The translations under genes and the position numbers were made by a program. From positions 371,658 through 435,657 of the forward strand of contig NZ_FCOQ01000012.1 of the NCBI RefSeq assembly GCF_900021165.1: a stretch of DNA of 64,000 nt, given 5' to 3'. The notes under the pieces were generated by a model, which had not been told where the DNA came from, did not search any database, and saw only the letters and a program-made list of their open reading frames with translations. The first letter of the stretch is position 1. Each line of letters begins with the position of its first letter. Origin of the DNA: Paenibacillus phocaeensis. GTDB lineage: Bacteria; Bacillota; Bacilli; Paenibacillales; Paenibacillaceae. Of this stretch, positions 27,158-36,452 are shown piece by piece.

Positions 27158-28561
27158 ATGGCACGTACTTTAATTATTATCCGGTTGGAGCTCGACCATA
27201 AACAGGCCAGCTTCGGCGATGTCGCCGCTGCGGTGAGCGGTGCAGGCGGAGATATCACTTCGATCGATGTCATCTCTTCGGCCAAAGGGTCCTCGGTGCG
27301 CGATATCACCGTCGATACGGGAGATCGGGAGGAAACGGATTTCGTCAAAGCGCTGCGCAAGCTGCATGGCGTCCGGCTGATCAACGTCTCCGACCGCACG
27401 TTCCTCATGCATCTCGGCGGCAAAATCACGATGGAACCCACGATGCCGATCCGCAACCGCGACGATCTGTCGCAGGTGTACACGCCTGGGGTCGCTAAAG
27501 TCTGCACGGCGATCCATGAGAGCCCGAACAAGGCGTTCTCGCTGACGATCAAGCGCAACACCGTGGCGGTCATCACGGACGGCACCGCTGTGCTGGGGCT
27601 CGGCAATATCGGCCCGTACGCCGCTGCGCCGGTTATGGAAGGCAAGGCGATGCTGTTCAAGCAACTGGCCGGGGTCGACGCCTTCCCGCTCTGCCTCGAT
27701 ACGAGCGATACGGAGGAGATCATTCGTACGATCAAAGCGGTCAGCCCGATTTTTGGCGGAATAAACCTGGAGGACATCAGCTCCCCACGGTGTTTTGAAA
27801 TAGAGCAGCGACTGGCGGAAGAACTGGACATCCCGGTCTTCCATGACGACCAGCACGGAACCGCGGTTGTGGTGATTGCGGGATTGATCAACGCGCTGAA
27901 GGTCGTCGGCAAAACGATGTCCGAAGTTCGGGTTGTGGTGAGCGGTGTGGGGGCGGCCGGGGTCTCCATCTGCAAAATGCTGCTCGCCGCCGGCGTAACC
28001 CAGCTCGCTCCGGTGGACAAGGAGGGGGCGATTGTCCGCGGCGGATCGTACCGATACCCGATGTGGCAGTGGCTGGCGGAGCAGCCGCAAGTGGAAAGTC
28101 GGCCCGGTTCGCTGCAGGACATCCTCCCCGGCGCCGATGTGTTTATCGGCGTCTCGGCAGGCAACCTGCTGCGCGGAGAGCATCTGCAATCGATGAACGA
28201 ACAGCCCATCGTGTTTGCGCTCGCCAACCCGCAGCCGGAAATCGATCCCGAGGTGGGGTTGGTGCATGCGGCCGTATTTGCAACCGGCCGAAGCGATTAT
28301 CCGAACCAGATCAACAACGTGCTCGTGTTCCCCGGCATATTCCGCGGCGCACTGGATTGTCGGGCGCGCGTGGTAAATGAGGCGATGAAGCTCGCCGCCG
28401 CAGAAGCGATCGCTTCTGCCGTCACCGACGCGGAGCGGAACGAGCAGTATATCATCCCGAGCATTTTTAACGACCAGGTCGTCCCGCTTGTGCGTAAAGC
28501 CGTTATCGATGCGGCAATGGCTACCGGTGTGGCTCGGCGTATCCCCCCAGATTTTCGGTGA
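27158..28561 (+). CDS. NAD(P)-malic enzyme with N-terminal ACT domain
   Basis: The first ~85 residues form an ACT regulatory domain (SFGDVAAAVSGAGGDITSID), then a short-form bacterial malic enzyme follows: VYTPGVAKVC, the metal-binding FHDDQHGTAVVVIAGL, the Rossmann region VVVSGVGAAGVSICKML, and FALANPQPEIDPE. It decarboxylates malate to pyruvate with cofactor reduction. The ACT domain suggests allosteric control by an amino acid, fitting its position 3 bases behind glutamate dehydrogenase: carbon from glutamate enters the TCA cycle and leaves as pyruvate. The ribosome site is weak, so coupling to the upstream gene is likely. Confidence 0.9.
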   Translation: MARTLIIIRLELDHKQASFGDVAAAVSGAGGDITSIDVISSAKGSSVRDITVDTGDREETDFVKALRKLHGVRLINVSDRTFLMHLGGKITMEPTMPIRNRDDLSQVYTPGVAKVCTAIHESPNKAFSLTIKRNTVAVITDGTAVLGLGNIGPYAAAPVMEGKAMLFKQLAGVDAFPLCLDTSDTEEIIRTIKAVSPIFGGINLEDISSPRCFEIEQRLAEELDIPVFHDDQHGTAVVVIAGLINALKVVGKTMSEVRVVVSGVGAAGVSICKMLLAAGVTQLAPVDKEGAIVRGGSYRYPMWQWLAEQPQVESRPGSLQDILPGADVFIGVSAGNLLRGEHLQSMNEQPIVFALANPQPEIDPEVGLVHAAVFATGRSDYPNQINNVLVFPGIFRGALDCRARVVNEAMKLAAAEAIASAVTDAERNEQYIIPSIFNDQVVPLVRKAVIDAAMATGVARRIPPDFR

Positions 28562-28592
28562 CAATACGGAGGGGAGAACCCTCCTCTTCCTG

Positions 28593-28623
28593 CCCTTACT
28601 GCCTTCGCAGCAAGGGTTTTTTT
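28593..28623 (+). terminator. Terminator after the malic enzyme gene
   Basis: CCCTTACTG (28593-28601) pairs with CAGCAAGGG (28608-28616) around CCTTCG, followed by seven T. A smaller GGAGGG/CCCTCC hairpin precedes it. Confidence 0.85.
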
Positions 28624-28652
28624 GTGCCCGGAAAAAGACGTTTAAAATTAGA

Positions 28653-28680
28653 TTGCATGATTTTAAATTTGATATATATT
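28653..28680 (+). promoter_or_regulatory. Possible promoter of the SLH gene
   Basis: TTGCAT and TATATT are separated by 16 bases, about 60 bases ahead of the ATG at 28742, in an AT-rich stretch. Confidence 0.4.
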
Positions 28681-28741
28681 AATTTTAGACAAATATCGAG
28701 ACATCCTTGTAAAAATTTGATGAAACGAAAGGAGCGTACAG

Positions 28742-30778
28742 ATGAACAAGAGGCTTTACGTCAAAGTCATGACCAGCGCCGCCCTGCTCAGCGCCATCGC
28801 GCTGCCGGCCCATGCAGCAACTGACTTATCGGACATCCAGGGTTCTTATGCGAAAGAAGCTATTCAGGAACTGGTCGACGCAGGGATCCTAAACGGAAAG
28901 GGGGGCGGGAAATTCGATCCCACAGGGAAAATCGAGCGGCAGGATTTCGCAATCCTTCTTGCCAGAGCCCTGAACCTGGATTTGGCTCAAGCCCCGGCGA
29001 CAGCTACCTTCAGGGATGTACCTGCCGATCACTATGCGTATAAGTATATCGAAGCTGCGGCGGAAGTCGGCTTAATTAATGGCTACGGAAATGGAGTCTT
29101 TGGTGCCGGTCAAAACTTATCGCGGCAAGACATGGCGGTTATTTTCGTGCGAGCATTGGGTATCGATGCCACCGGTAAAGGCGCCAACCTGTCCTTTTCC
29201 GATGCGAACCATATTTCCGATTATGCGAAGGATGCGGTAGCCGCGGCGATGGAACTGGGTTTACTCTCGGGTGTTGGCAACGGTCAATTTGACCCTACCG
29301 GAAGTGCGGAGCGACAAGCGGTGGCCTTGGTGGCCAGCAAGTTTATGAAGAAAAACGAAGAGATCAAGAAGCAAACCGAAGCCAGTCCGTCCTCTTCCAC
29401 AGAGGAGACGCCCGCTCCAACCGAGCCGGACAAGCCTGCAGGGCCAGGGCCAGCAACGTCCGTCCCTAGCTCTGGCGGCAGCAGCGGCGGTGGCAGCAGC
29501 ACTCCGCAGCCTGATGTGACCGCTCCGACGGTGACACTGGTCTCCAACACACCCGTAACCATTGGGCTTCCTGTGATTGCCCGAAGCAGCGAGTCAGGCA
29601 CCCTTTATCTCATTCCTAACTCAACCACTCCAAGAACAAAGTCCGAGCTGGATTCGTACAGTTCCGGCCGCGGCGTCATCGCCACTTCGGCCAATATCAA
29701 CGCAAATATCCCAACCACCGGGTTGTCCGCCGGGAGTTACCGGGTTTTTGCGGTAGATGCAGCGGGAAATGTGTCTGAACCTTCTACAGCCCTGGTCTTG
29801 CTAAAAAGCCTGCAGGATCTGGTTGCCGAAGCTCAATTGTTGGCGAATACGGCTGTTGAGGGAGACGAACCCGGAAATTACCCCGGGCTTGCCATTCAAG
29901 AGCTGAAACATGCCATGATGGCCGCTCAAAATGTCCTAATTAATCCCGCATCCACCCCATCCGACCTTAATAACGCAGCCGCGACACTCCAAGAAGCGAT
30001 ATCCGTCTTCAAAAAAGCCCAAGTGCCGCAGCCAGTTGAACTGGAGCTTCAGCTAACCGAAGGAGCCAAGCTGGTCCTTAATAGCGGATCAACATCGGGG
30101 TCCGAAGTCACATTGACCGACTCCGACACGGGAATCTATCAGTACCCGCTCAGAAATATCCAGGATTTCGTGCAGGTGACTCGAAATCAGGTCGTTCAGA
30201 AGCTGGAATATCACCCTGACACCTATATTTTCTCCGTCCTTGACCCGGAAACCAACGACGAACTCGCGCTTCTCAGGCTGGTTAGCGAATCGCCACTGAT
30301 TGAAGTCGTCCCGTCACCAGCGGGCGTGGTGATTCGACCGCTTGAAGCGCTGGAGGAGAACAGCCAGGTGGCATTGACGTTGAATCTGATCAACCTTGAT
30401 ATCCTCGTCGCAAGCAAGGATTTGCCGATTATTGGGGATCAGACCCCGCCGACCGTAACCGATGCAACGTATCACGCGGAGGGCAGCATCACCCTAACGT
30501 TTAGCGAAGATCTCCCGAGTGAGGCGTTCCCGTCCAGTCTTACGCTGGGTTACTCCGCTTCCGGTGATTTCATGGATACGGTGAATATTGATCCCGTGGG
30601 ATATACCTTATCCCCAGTAAGCAGCACGCAATTACGCATCCAATTCAAGCCGGAGACGATGGCGAAGTATGATTTCAAAAAACCCGGGAAATTCCGCATC
30701 CTAGCGATAAACGGCACGGATTATGCCAACCTTCCTCTGAACCTTAGCGAGGGAATCAAGGAGATCGTCATTCCCTAA
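28742..30778 (+). CDS. S-layer homology domain surface protein
   Basis: ATG 28742 follows AAAGGAG. A signal peptide ends at AHAA (residue ~26). Three SLH domains cover residues 27-205 (FDPTGKIERQDFAILLARAL; YGNGVFGAGQNLSRQDMAVI; GQFDPTGSAERQAVALVA), which bind pyruvylated secondary cell-wall polymer. A Pro/Ser/Gly linker (215-258), an Ig-like bacterial domain with AGSYRVFAVDAAGNVSEPS, a helical FIVAR-type segment (365-430), and further beta domains follow, the last with DQTPPTVTDATYHAEGSI. No enzyme domain is visible; probably a structural or adhesive S-layer-associated protein. Own promoter and terminator. Confidence 0.88.
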   Translation: MNKRLYVKVMTSAALLSAIALPAHAATDLSDIQGSYAKEAIQELVDAGILNGKGGGKFDPTGKIERQDFAILLARALNLDLAQAPATATFRDVPADHYAYKYIEAAAEVGLINGYGNGVFGAGQNLSRQDMAVIFVRALGIDATGKGANLSFSDANHISDYAKDAVAAAMELGLLSGVGNGQFDPTGSAERQAVALVASKFMKKNEEIKKQTEASPSSSTEETPAPTEPDKPAGPGPATSVPSSGGSSGGGSSTPQPDVTAPTVTLVSNTPVTIGLPVIARSSESGTLYLIPNSTTPRTKSELDSYSSGRGVIATSANINANIPTTGLSAGSYRVFAVDAAGNVSEPSTALVLLKSLQDLVAEAQLLANTAVEGDEPGNYPGLAIQELKHAMMAAQNVLINPASTPSDLNNAAATLQEAISVFKKAQVPQPVELELQLTEGAKLVLNSGSTSGSEVTLTDSDTGIYQYPLRNIQDFVQVTRNQVVQKLEYHPDTYIFSVLDPETNDELALLRLVSESPLIEVVPSPAGVVIRPLEALEENSQVALTLNLINLDILVASKDLPIIGDQTPPTVTDATYHAEGSITLTFSEDLPSEAFPSSLTLGYSASGDFMDTVNIDPVGYTLSPVSSTQLRIQFKPETMAKYDFKKPGKFRILAINGTDYANLPLNLSEGIKEIVIP

Positions 30779-30788
30779 AGTCTCCCCC

Positions 30789-30816
30789 AAGAACGGCCTC
30801 TCGGCCGTTCTTTTCT
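30789..30816 (+). terminator. Terminator of the SLH gene
   Basis: A perfect 10-base stem AAGAACGGCC / GGCCGTTCTT with loop TCTC is followed by TTCTT. Confidence 0.85.
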
Positions 30817-30879
30817 TCAAAATATGATATAACAATATTAATGTATTTTATCGCAAAAATGACCTCAGGAAGTGAACTC

Positions 30880-32079
30880 GTGAGTATAAAAAAACCGGGG
30901 AAACTCGTGCAGCGATTGGTGTTGTTCGCAGCGCGCGCGATCATTCGGAGCCGTTCCCGCATGAAAGTCGAGCGTAACGATACGGTAGGGCTGAAGCCGC
31001 CTTATCTGATTTTGGCGAACCATGTAACCAACTGGGACCCGCTGTACATCAACTGCTATGTGGACGAGCCCATCAGCTTCGTGGCCGGAGCCTCCCTGTT
31101 CCGCAACCCGCTGCTCGCCAAACTGCTGAATTATACCGGAGCAATCCCCAAAACCAAATATAAAAACGACACGCGAACGATCCGCGGTATGTTGAAGGCC
31201 AAGCAGCACGCGCGAGTCATCGGCTTGTTCCCGGAAGGCAACCGGAACTGGGACGGGATGACCGAACCGCTCATTTACTCCACGGCCAAGCTGGTGAAGA
31301 TGCTGGATGTTCCGGTGGTCATCGCGACCATTTCCGGCGGCCACCTGTCGTTCCCCCGTTGGGCGGAGAGCCCTCGCCGAGGTCCGATCCGGATCTCATT
31401 GGTGAAAAAATGGGACGCCGGTGCGTTCGCAAACCATACACCGGAAGCCATTCACGAAATGCTGACGGAAGCGTTGGCGCATGACGAGGCGGAGTGGCAG
31501 TCTCTAACAGGCGCTGCTTATTACGGCAAAGCCCCGGCTCATTACCTGGAGCGCCTGCTGTTTATTTGCCCGCACTGCGAGGCACCGGGCCGACTCCGCT
31601 CCGAACAAGACTTGTTCGGCTGCACAGCCTGCGGCTACACGGTTCGCTACACGCCGCAAGGCAAGTTCGCCCCCTTCACCCATCCCCTGCGGTTTACCAC
31701 CACGCGGGACTGGAACCGCTGGCAGCTGGAACGGCTCGAGCAAGCGATCCAAGAACCGGGACAACTGGCCGCCTGGGAACCCGTCATGCGCGATCCTGTA
31801 CATATGTATGTTTCCGAAGGGGAACAGCCCTTTCAATCGCGGGGAACGGGGCAGCTGCGATGGAGCGCCGATCGGGAAGCTTCACTGACTTTTCAGGGTG
31901 ACGCCGGGCCAGAATACTCCTTCCCGTTTGCCGAGCTGGAAGGCCTCAATGTACAACTTCACCATAAACTTGAATTTTACGCCGGGGACAAGCTGTACCG
32001 CTTCCTGTTCTACCAACCGCGCACCTCGGCTTACAAATGGCTTCAATTTATCAACGCGCTGGAACAGCGTACACCCTAG
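30880..32079 (+). CDS. PlsC-type acyltransferase with zinc ribbon
   Basis: GTG 30880 is preferred because AGGAAGTGA lies just upstream; an ATG 13 codons earlier has no ribosome site. The N-terminal ~220 residues are a lysophospholipid acyltransferase domain with the catalytic NHVTNWDP (H-x4-D) and FPEGNRNWDG motifs, which acylates lysophosphatidate or a related lipid at the membrane. The C-terminal half contains a CPHC...CTAC zinc ribbon and a PH-like beta region, not found in ordinary PlsC (~240 aa); its target is unknown. It lies 22 bases ahead of a GltS-like transporter, so the two may be co-transcribed. Confidence 0.82.
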   Translation: MSIKKPGKLVQRLVLFAARAIIRSRSRMKVERNDTVGLKPPYLILANHVTNWDPLYINCYVDEPISFVAGASLFRNPLLAKLLNYTGAIPKTKYKNDTRTIRGMLKAKQHARVIGLFPEGNRNWDGMTEPLIYSTAKLVKMLDVPVVIATISGGHLSFPRWAESPRRGPIRISLVKKWDAGAFANHTPEAIHEMLTEALAHDEAEWQSLTGAAYYGKAPAHYLERLLFICPHCEAPGRLRSEQDLFGCTACGYTVRYTPQGKFAPFTHPLRFTTTRDWNRWQLERLEQAIQEPGQLAAWEPVMRDPVHMYVSEGEQPFQSRGTGQLRWSADREASLTFQGDAGPEYSFPFAELEGLNVQLHHKLEFYAGDKLYRFLFYQPRTSAYKWLQFINALEQRTP

Positions 32080-32101
32080 CATAACTTAGGAGGTTCTCCC
32101 C

Positions 32102-33472
32102 TTGGATCATTCATGGTCGTTCGTGATTGACTTTACGCTTCTCTCCCTGTTGATGGTCGTGTCGGCCATCCTCAAGGCGCGCATTCCGCTGCTTCGTAAA
32201 ATAATCGTCCCCACCTCCATGGTCGCCGGCATCCTCGGATTGCTCGTCGGCCCGGAGCTGCTCGGCTGGCTCCAGTTCGATATCGACCGCCTGGGTCAGC
32301 TCGTCTATCACCTGATGGCCGTTGGGTTCATCGCTCTCTCCCTCAAGGAACGGGAGGTGACGAACAGTCCGGCGGTGATGAGGTCCGGGATGCTGATCGT
32401 GTCTACCTACCTGATTCAAGGGTTGGTGGGGTTCGGGCTGCTTTTGCTGCTGACGGAGCTCTTCTATCCCGGGATGTTCCCGGGGATCGGTCTGCTCCTC
32501 CCTCTCGGGTATGGGCAAGGTCCGGGCCAGGCTTATTCGATCGGCAGCCGTTGGGAGGCGTTAGGGCTTGAAGGCGGCGGCAATCTCGGTCTGACCATCG
32601 CCGGGTTCGGTTTTATCTGGGCCGTGATTCCCGGCATCATCCTGATGAATTTCCTCATCCGCCATCCGAAATTTAAACAGGCGGCCGCCTCCGGCTCCCA
32701 TAAGGAACGGACCGAGGTCACGGAAAAATCGGAAGAAGGCGAAATTCCGCTTAGCGACGCGATCGATAAGCTGACCTACCAAATTGCGCTAATTGGTTTT
32801 ATCTATCTCGTCACCTATATCACGTTACGCGGGCTGGAGGCGGTGCTGACCCCGCTCGGCACCTATGGCGAAACGCTGGCCCAACTGCTGATCGGCTTCC
32901 ACTTCCTGATCGGCAGCCTGTATGCGATGTTGTTCCGGTGGATTCTCAACCGCTGGAAGCAGGCGGGCTTTCAGCTGGAGCATTCCCCTAACAACTATCT
33001 ATTGCAGCGCATCTCCGGTTTATCCTTCGATTACATGATCGCCGCCTCGATCGCGGCGATCTCGATTTACGCCTTGAAGCAGTATCTGACGCCGGTGCTG
33101 ATCCTGACGACGGTCGGCGGGTTGGTTACCGTGTGGTTTATGGTATGGTTGGTGCCGCGGGTGCTGCCGGAGGATAAACTGCCGAACATTCTCGGTTTTT
33201 ACGGCATGTTGACCGGAACGATCTCCACCGGACTGGCGCTCGTCAAAGCCGTCGATCCGAAATTCCAGTCGAATACAACGGACAATCTGGTCATGGGCAG
33301 CGCAAGCGCGATCATGTTCGGGTTCCCGCTGCTGCTGATTTTGAACATCCCGATCGTCGGGTACCTGCAAAATCAGCCGATGATGTACCTGTACACCTTT
33401 GCGGCGCTGTTCCTATATTTCGTCATCCTGCTGGGCGTGCTGCTCTACCGCTCCCGAAAAGCGGCCGCCTAA
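32102..33472 (+). CDS. GltS-family sodium/glutamate symporter-like protein
   Basis: TTG 32102 is preceded by AGGAGG. The 456-aa protein has about 11-12 membrane segments with two inverted halves; the glycine-rich reentrant motif LPLGYGQGPGQAYSIGSRWE in the first half and GFYGMLTGTISTGLALVKAVDP in the second are those of the glutamate:Na+ symporter (GltS) family. Residues 195-230 form a charged cytoplasmic loop. Substrate could be glutamate or another dicarboxylate; family-level call only. Confidence 0.8.
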   Translation: MDHSWSFVIDFTLLSLLMVVSAILKARIPLLRKIIVPTSMVAGILGLLVGPELLGWLQFDIDRLGQLVYHLMAVGFIALSLKEREVTNSPAVMRSGMLIVSTYLIQGLVGFGLLLLLTELFYPGMFPGIGLLLPLGYGQGPGQAYSIGSRWEALGLEGGGNLGLTIAGFGFIWAVIPGIILMNFLIRHPKFKQAAASGSHKERTEVTEKSEEGEIPLSDAIDKLTYQIALIGFIYLVTYITLRGLEAVLTPLGTYGETLAQLLIGFHFLIGSLYAMLFRWILNRWKQAGFQLEHSPNNYLLQRISGLSFDYMIAASIAAISIYALKQYLTPVLILTTVGGLVTVWFMVWLVPRVLPEDKLPNILGFYGMLTGTISTGLALVKAVDPKFQSNTTDNLVMGSASAIMFGFPLLLILNIPIVGYLQNQPMMYLYTFAALFLYFVILLGVLLYRSRKAAA

Positions 33473-33496
33473 GCCGGGGGACACGCAATCGCTGAA

Positions 33497-33532
33497 AATC
33501 CCCACCCTCTTCACCAAGAGAGTGGGGATTTG
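33497..33532 (+). terminator. Bidirectional terminator between convergent genes
   Basis: AAATCCCCAC-CCTCTT pairs with AAGAG-AGTGGGGATTT. It lies between the GltS-like gene and the minus-strand HAAS gene and could serve both. Confidence 0.7.
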
Positions 33533-33543
33533 TCATGACGGCG

Positions 33544-34572
33544 TTATTTCGCCGGTTTGGAGATGTTCGCTTTGCGGAACCCCTGGTAGCTGTCGAGGAC
33601 CGCGGCTAACATGCAGGCAAACAACGCCAACCACATGATCCATTCGGAACCGAAGCCGGACACTCCCCATGGTTGAGGTCCGAAAATCTCCTCCATTTTC
33701 GCGGTGAAACCTGGGGACAGCAGCTCCGGATTCAGGATCATTGCGCCGAACACCACGAGCGAAAGGACGTGGTTGGCCACGTTCAGGAATGCGACGGGCA
33801 CAGTCCATTGGGAAACGACCCATTTATAGATCGCCAGAGCGACGTCCAGCACGAGAACCACCACGACAAACGGCCAATAGGAGAGCAGCACCTCCTGATT
33901 AAAGACCGGAGTCGTCACTTCAAATCCGAAACGGCCGTTTTCGTAAACGCCAATCAACCGATCCGCGTAAAAATACGCGCAGCCCCAAATCGCCGTCCAC
34001 AACAGGCCAAAAAACACTTCGCTTTTCTTGATCTCTTTCTCCTTCGGAATATCGCGAACATCGTATAGATCCTCCGGCGTCCATGGCTTGAACTTCGCAT
34101 TAAACGGCAGCTCCTTACCTGCCCCGGTGCGCTCCAAAACGACAAAAAGCAGCGTAATCCAAAAGGCGACCTGGATCCCGGTTTCCAGCACCCCCCAAAT
34201 GGCCTTGCCCATGAAGACAGCCGCCGTATTAAACAGGGCCGTTTCATCTGAATACATAATAATTTGGTTGGCGACCAATGAAAGGAGTGCGATGACAATC
34301 GCGATCGGAACAACCATCTTCATCACTTGAACATAGGCGTCATAGAAACGCGGCCCGATCAGGTACGCCGGCTGATCCCGGTACTGCGCAGCCAGCATGG
34401 CCGGGTCGCCTAGTTTGGCCAAGGCCTCCTTCACTTCGGCTTCGCCATATCCCTCCGGCAGCATATCCTCAATCGTGGAGCGCAGCTCCAGCGCAATATC
34501 CTCCCGGTTTCGCTCCGGCAGCCTGCGGGTTACTTCCTGAATGTACAGATCAATCAGTTTTGATGGATTCAT
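33544..34572 (-). CDS. HAAS-domain membrane protein, PadR partner
   Basis: The N-terminal ~65 residues (LIDLYIQEVTRRLPERNRED to KLGDPAMLAAQYRDQP) form the HAAS signalling domain that typically follows PadR regulators. About six membrane segments follow. The ATG at 34572 lies inside the end of the upstream PadR gene (23-base overlap), so translation is coupled. In known pairs the HAAS protein senses or modulates the regulator; no enzymatic motif is visible. Confidence 0.8.
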   Translation of the reverse strand: MNPSKLIDLYIQEVTRRLPERNREDIALELRSTIEDMLPEGYGEAEVKEALAKLGDPAMLAAQYRDQPAYLIGPRFYDAYVQVMKMVVPIAIVIALLSLVANQIIMYSDETALFNTAAVFMGKAIWGVLETGIQVAFWITLLFVVLERTGAGKELPFNAKFKPWTPEDLYDVRDIPKEKEIKKSEVFFGLLWTAIWGCAYFYADRLIGVYENGRFGFEVTTPVFNQEVLLSYWPFVVVVLVLDVALAIYKWVVSQWTVPVAFLNVANHVLSLVVFGAMILNPELLSPGFTAKMEEIFGPQPWGVSGFGSEWIMWLALFACMLAAVLDSYQGFRKANISKPAK

Positions 34573-34906
34573 CGATCTTCTCCCCCTTTAACAACGTGTA
34601 CAGCTCCTGGGAGGTCTTCTCCCACTCCAGCTTCAACTGCTCGAAAATCTCGACGCCAAACGGGCTTAGCACATAATAGCGGCGCGGCCGGCTCTCCGAC
34701 GTGTCCCAACTGCTCGTCACCAGCTCCTGCTTCTCCAGTCGGCGCAGCAGCGGGTAAAGGGTGCTTTGGTCAATCGTGATCCCCGACTGCTCCAACCGTT
34801 GAACCAGCGAATACCCGTATTGCGGCGTCCGCAGTTGGCTTAACACCGCCAAGGTCAGCGTTCCGCGGCGGAGCTCCGTGATCATCGAATTCAGTAAGTC
34901 ATTCAT
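34550..34906 (-). CDS. PadR-family transcriptional regulator
   Basis: ATG 34906 (MNDLLNSMITEL) is chosen because GAGGTGGAAGG lies directly upstream, giving 118 residues, the usual size of a short PadR. The winged-helix signature LRRGTLTLAVLSQL, YGYSLVQRLE, STLYPLLRRLEKQELV, RRYYVLSPFG is complete. It probably represses its own operon with the HAAS protein. The upstream AT-rich region 34920-34990 contains repeated TATAC/GTATA elements that could be its operator. Confidence 0.9.
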   Translation of the reverse strand: MNDLLNSMITELRRGTLTLAVLSQLRTPQYGYSLVQRLEQSGITIDQSTLYPLLRRLEKQELVTSSWDTSESRPRRYYVLSPFGVEIFEQLKLEWEKTSQELYTLLKGEKIDESIKTD

Positions 34907-35024
34907 CCTTCCACCTCGTTGTTTAATACTGTTTCGCATATACTGTGTGTCGTACAATATAACTTATACTATGCATCATACACTATTGTTTGATATCAAG
35001 CAATAGGCATCGCCTAACTTAAAC

Positions 35025-35055
35025 CAAAAAAATCCTGCCTCATCACGAGGCAGGA
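35025..35055 (-). terminator. Terminator of the ABC operon
   Basis: TCCTGCCTC (35033-35041) pairs with GAGGCAGGA (35047-35055); on the minus strand seven T follow. It lies 37 bases past the stop of the solute-binding protein gene. Confidence 0.88.
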
Positions 35056-35091
35056 CCTTCCGAAAATTCAGGTTCAACGGTCTGCTTTCTT

Positions 35092-36411
35092 TTATTCGTT
35101 CAGAAATGTCGTCGCCCGGTTTTGCATCAGCTTCGCGGCTTCCTCTGCGGATTTCTGACCGCTGAAGAAGGCGAGCGACTCCTCGCCAACGATGGAGATC
35201 ACCTTGGCGTCCAGCGGCGAATATGGGTCCACCGCATCCAGCATCTGACGAAAACGGTCGAATTCCTCGCCCTCCGCCTTGACCAAGGTTCCATCAGGCA
35301 GTTTATAGCTGCCCTCCGCAACCTGCTGCCGCATCTCGTCCAGCTTTTGTTCGTTGACCGAAGAAAGCAGTGAGAAGCCGCTGCGCTCCGGCATCTTCTG
35401 CGCCTCCTCCGACAGGAGAAAACGGATCAGCTTCCAGGCTTCGTCCGGAACTGCCGAATTCGCCCGGATCCCGAACAAGGTGTCCGGAATGATTCGCATC
35501 GTGCCGGATTGATCCGGGCTATGCGGTTTCTGCATAAAGATTGGACGTTCGAAATACTGGTGAGGCACGTGAATGACATCCACAGGGTCACGCAGCACGT
35601 CGGAATAAAACAGCTGCTTCCCCGGCCCCGCCGGATCTGCGGTCATCACGCCATCGTCGTACATCTGCTTCACCTGATGCAGCAGCGCTATGAATTCCGA
35701 AGAATCGAACTTGGCTTGCTTCTTGTTCGTATCGACATAGGTCGCATAGTTATCCACCGTCATTTCCTGCATCAGCATTTCCGGCGGGTATTCCGCCATG
35801 GCAAAGGTCTTATCTTTCCCTTGCGTCAACGTCTTCGCCATTTCGGCAAAATCCTGCCAGGTCCAGGTTTTCTCCTGGATTTCCGCCTCTTTCAACGCCT
35901 CTCCGTCACCGATGAACGCTCTCAGAGAAAAGCCGCCCGGAATCGCATATAAACCTCCGTTCTCCTTCGTGGCGTCCAGGATGTTTTGTTGGAGCTCCTC
36001 CTTCTTGATGGACGAATCACCGCTTAACAGCGTATCCATGTTCTGAAGCAGGCCTTTGGCAACGTAGTCGCCGATCGGCAGGCTGCTCATTTCAATGACG
36101 TCCGGCCCCTGCCCTGAGAGCAGCGCGGTGTTGACCGATTTGCGGTATTCCTCGATTTCGCCGGCCTTCCACTCCTCTCCGGCTTGCTTATAGGCCTGAA
36201 GGGTCAGGTCGATGTCCGGGTACTCGGCCTCGAACTTCCGTTCCAGCGCCGCATAGAATGGGGTTGCCTCCTGAACCGATAAGGTAAGAACGGTTTTGCC
36301 CCCTTCTCCGGCCGGTTTCTTCCCGGCATTTTCCGTCTCCCTGCTGCATGCAGCCAAAGCGATCGAAACCATCAGCGCCACGATGATTGTCGTTCCCATT
36401 CGTTTTTTCAT
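35092..36411 (-). CDS. ABC transporter extracellular solute-binding lipoprotein
   Basis: The 439-aa protein starts MKKRMGTT and has lipobox LAAC, so it is a lipid-anchored family-1 (carbohydrate type) binding protein: ALERKFEAEYPDIDLTLQ near the N-terminus, GPDVIEMSSLPIGDYVAKGLL, and a C-terminal EAWKLIRFLLSEEAQK. It is the last gene of the run containing two MalFG-type permeases and a HlyD-like adaptor. No ATPase gene is present, so a shared MsmX-type ATPase is presumed to energise the system. Substrate unknown. Confidence 0.87.
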   Translation of the reverse strand: MKKRMGTTIIVALMVSIALAACSRETENAGKKPAGEGGKTVLTLSVQEATPFYAALERKFEAEYPDIDLTLQAYKQAGEEWKAGEIEEYRKSVNTALLSGQGPDVIEMSSLPIGDYVAKGLLQNMDTLLSGDSSIKKEELQQNILDATKENGGLYAIPGGFSLRAFIGDGEALKEAEIQEKTWTWQDFAEMAKTLTQGKDKTFAMAEYPPEMLMQEMTVDNYATYVDTNKKQAKFDSSEFIALLHQVKQMYDDGVMTADPAGPGKQLFYSDVLRDPVDVIHVPHQYFERPIFMQKPHSPDQSGTMRIIPDTLFGIRANSAVPDEAWKLIRFLLSEEAQKMPERSGFSLLSSVNEQKLDEMRQQVAEGSYKLPDGTLVKAEGEEFDRFRQMLDAVDPYSPLDAKVISIVGEESLAFFSGQKSAEEAAKLMQNRATTFLNE

Positions 36412-36452
36412 GGGTCATTCCCTCCTATGTTTCATCTCTCTCTCGCCTATCT

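Noticed and set aside
27170..28564. A 464-codon minus-strand frame opposite the malic enzyme gene
   Set aside because: The malic enzyme on the plus strand has complete motifs; the antisense product is arginine/histidine-rich and unrecognisable.
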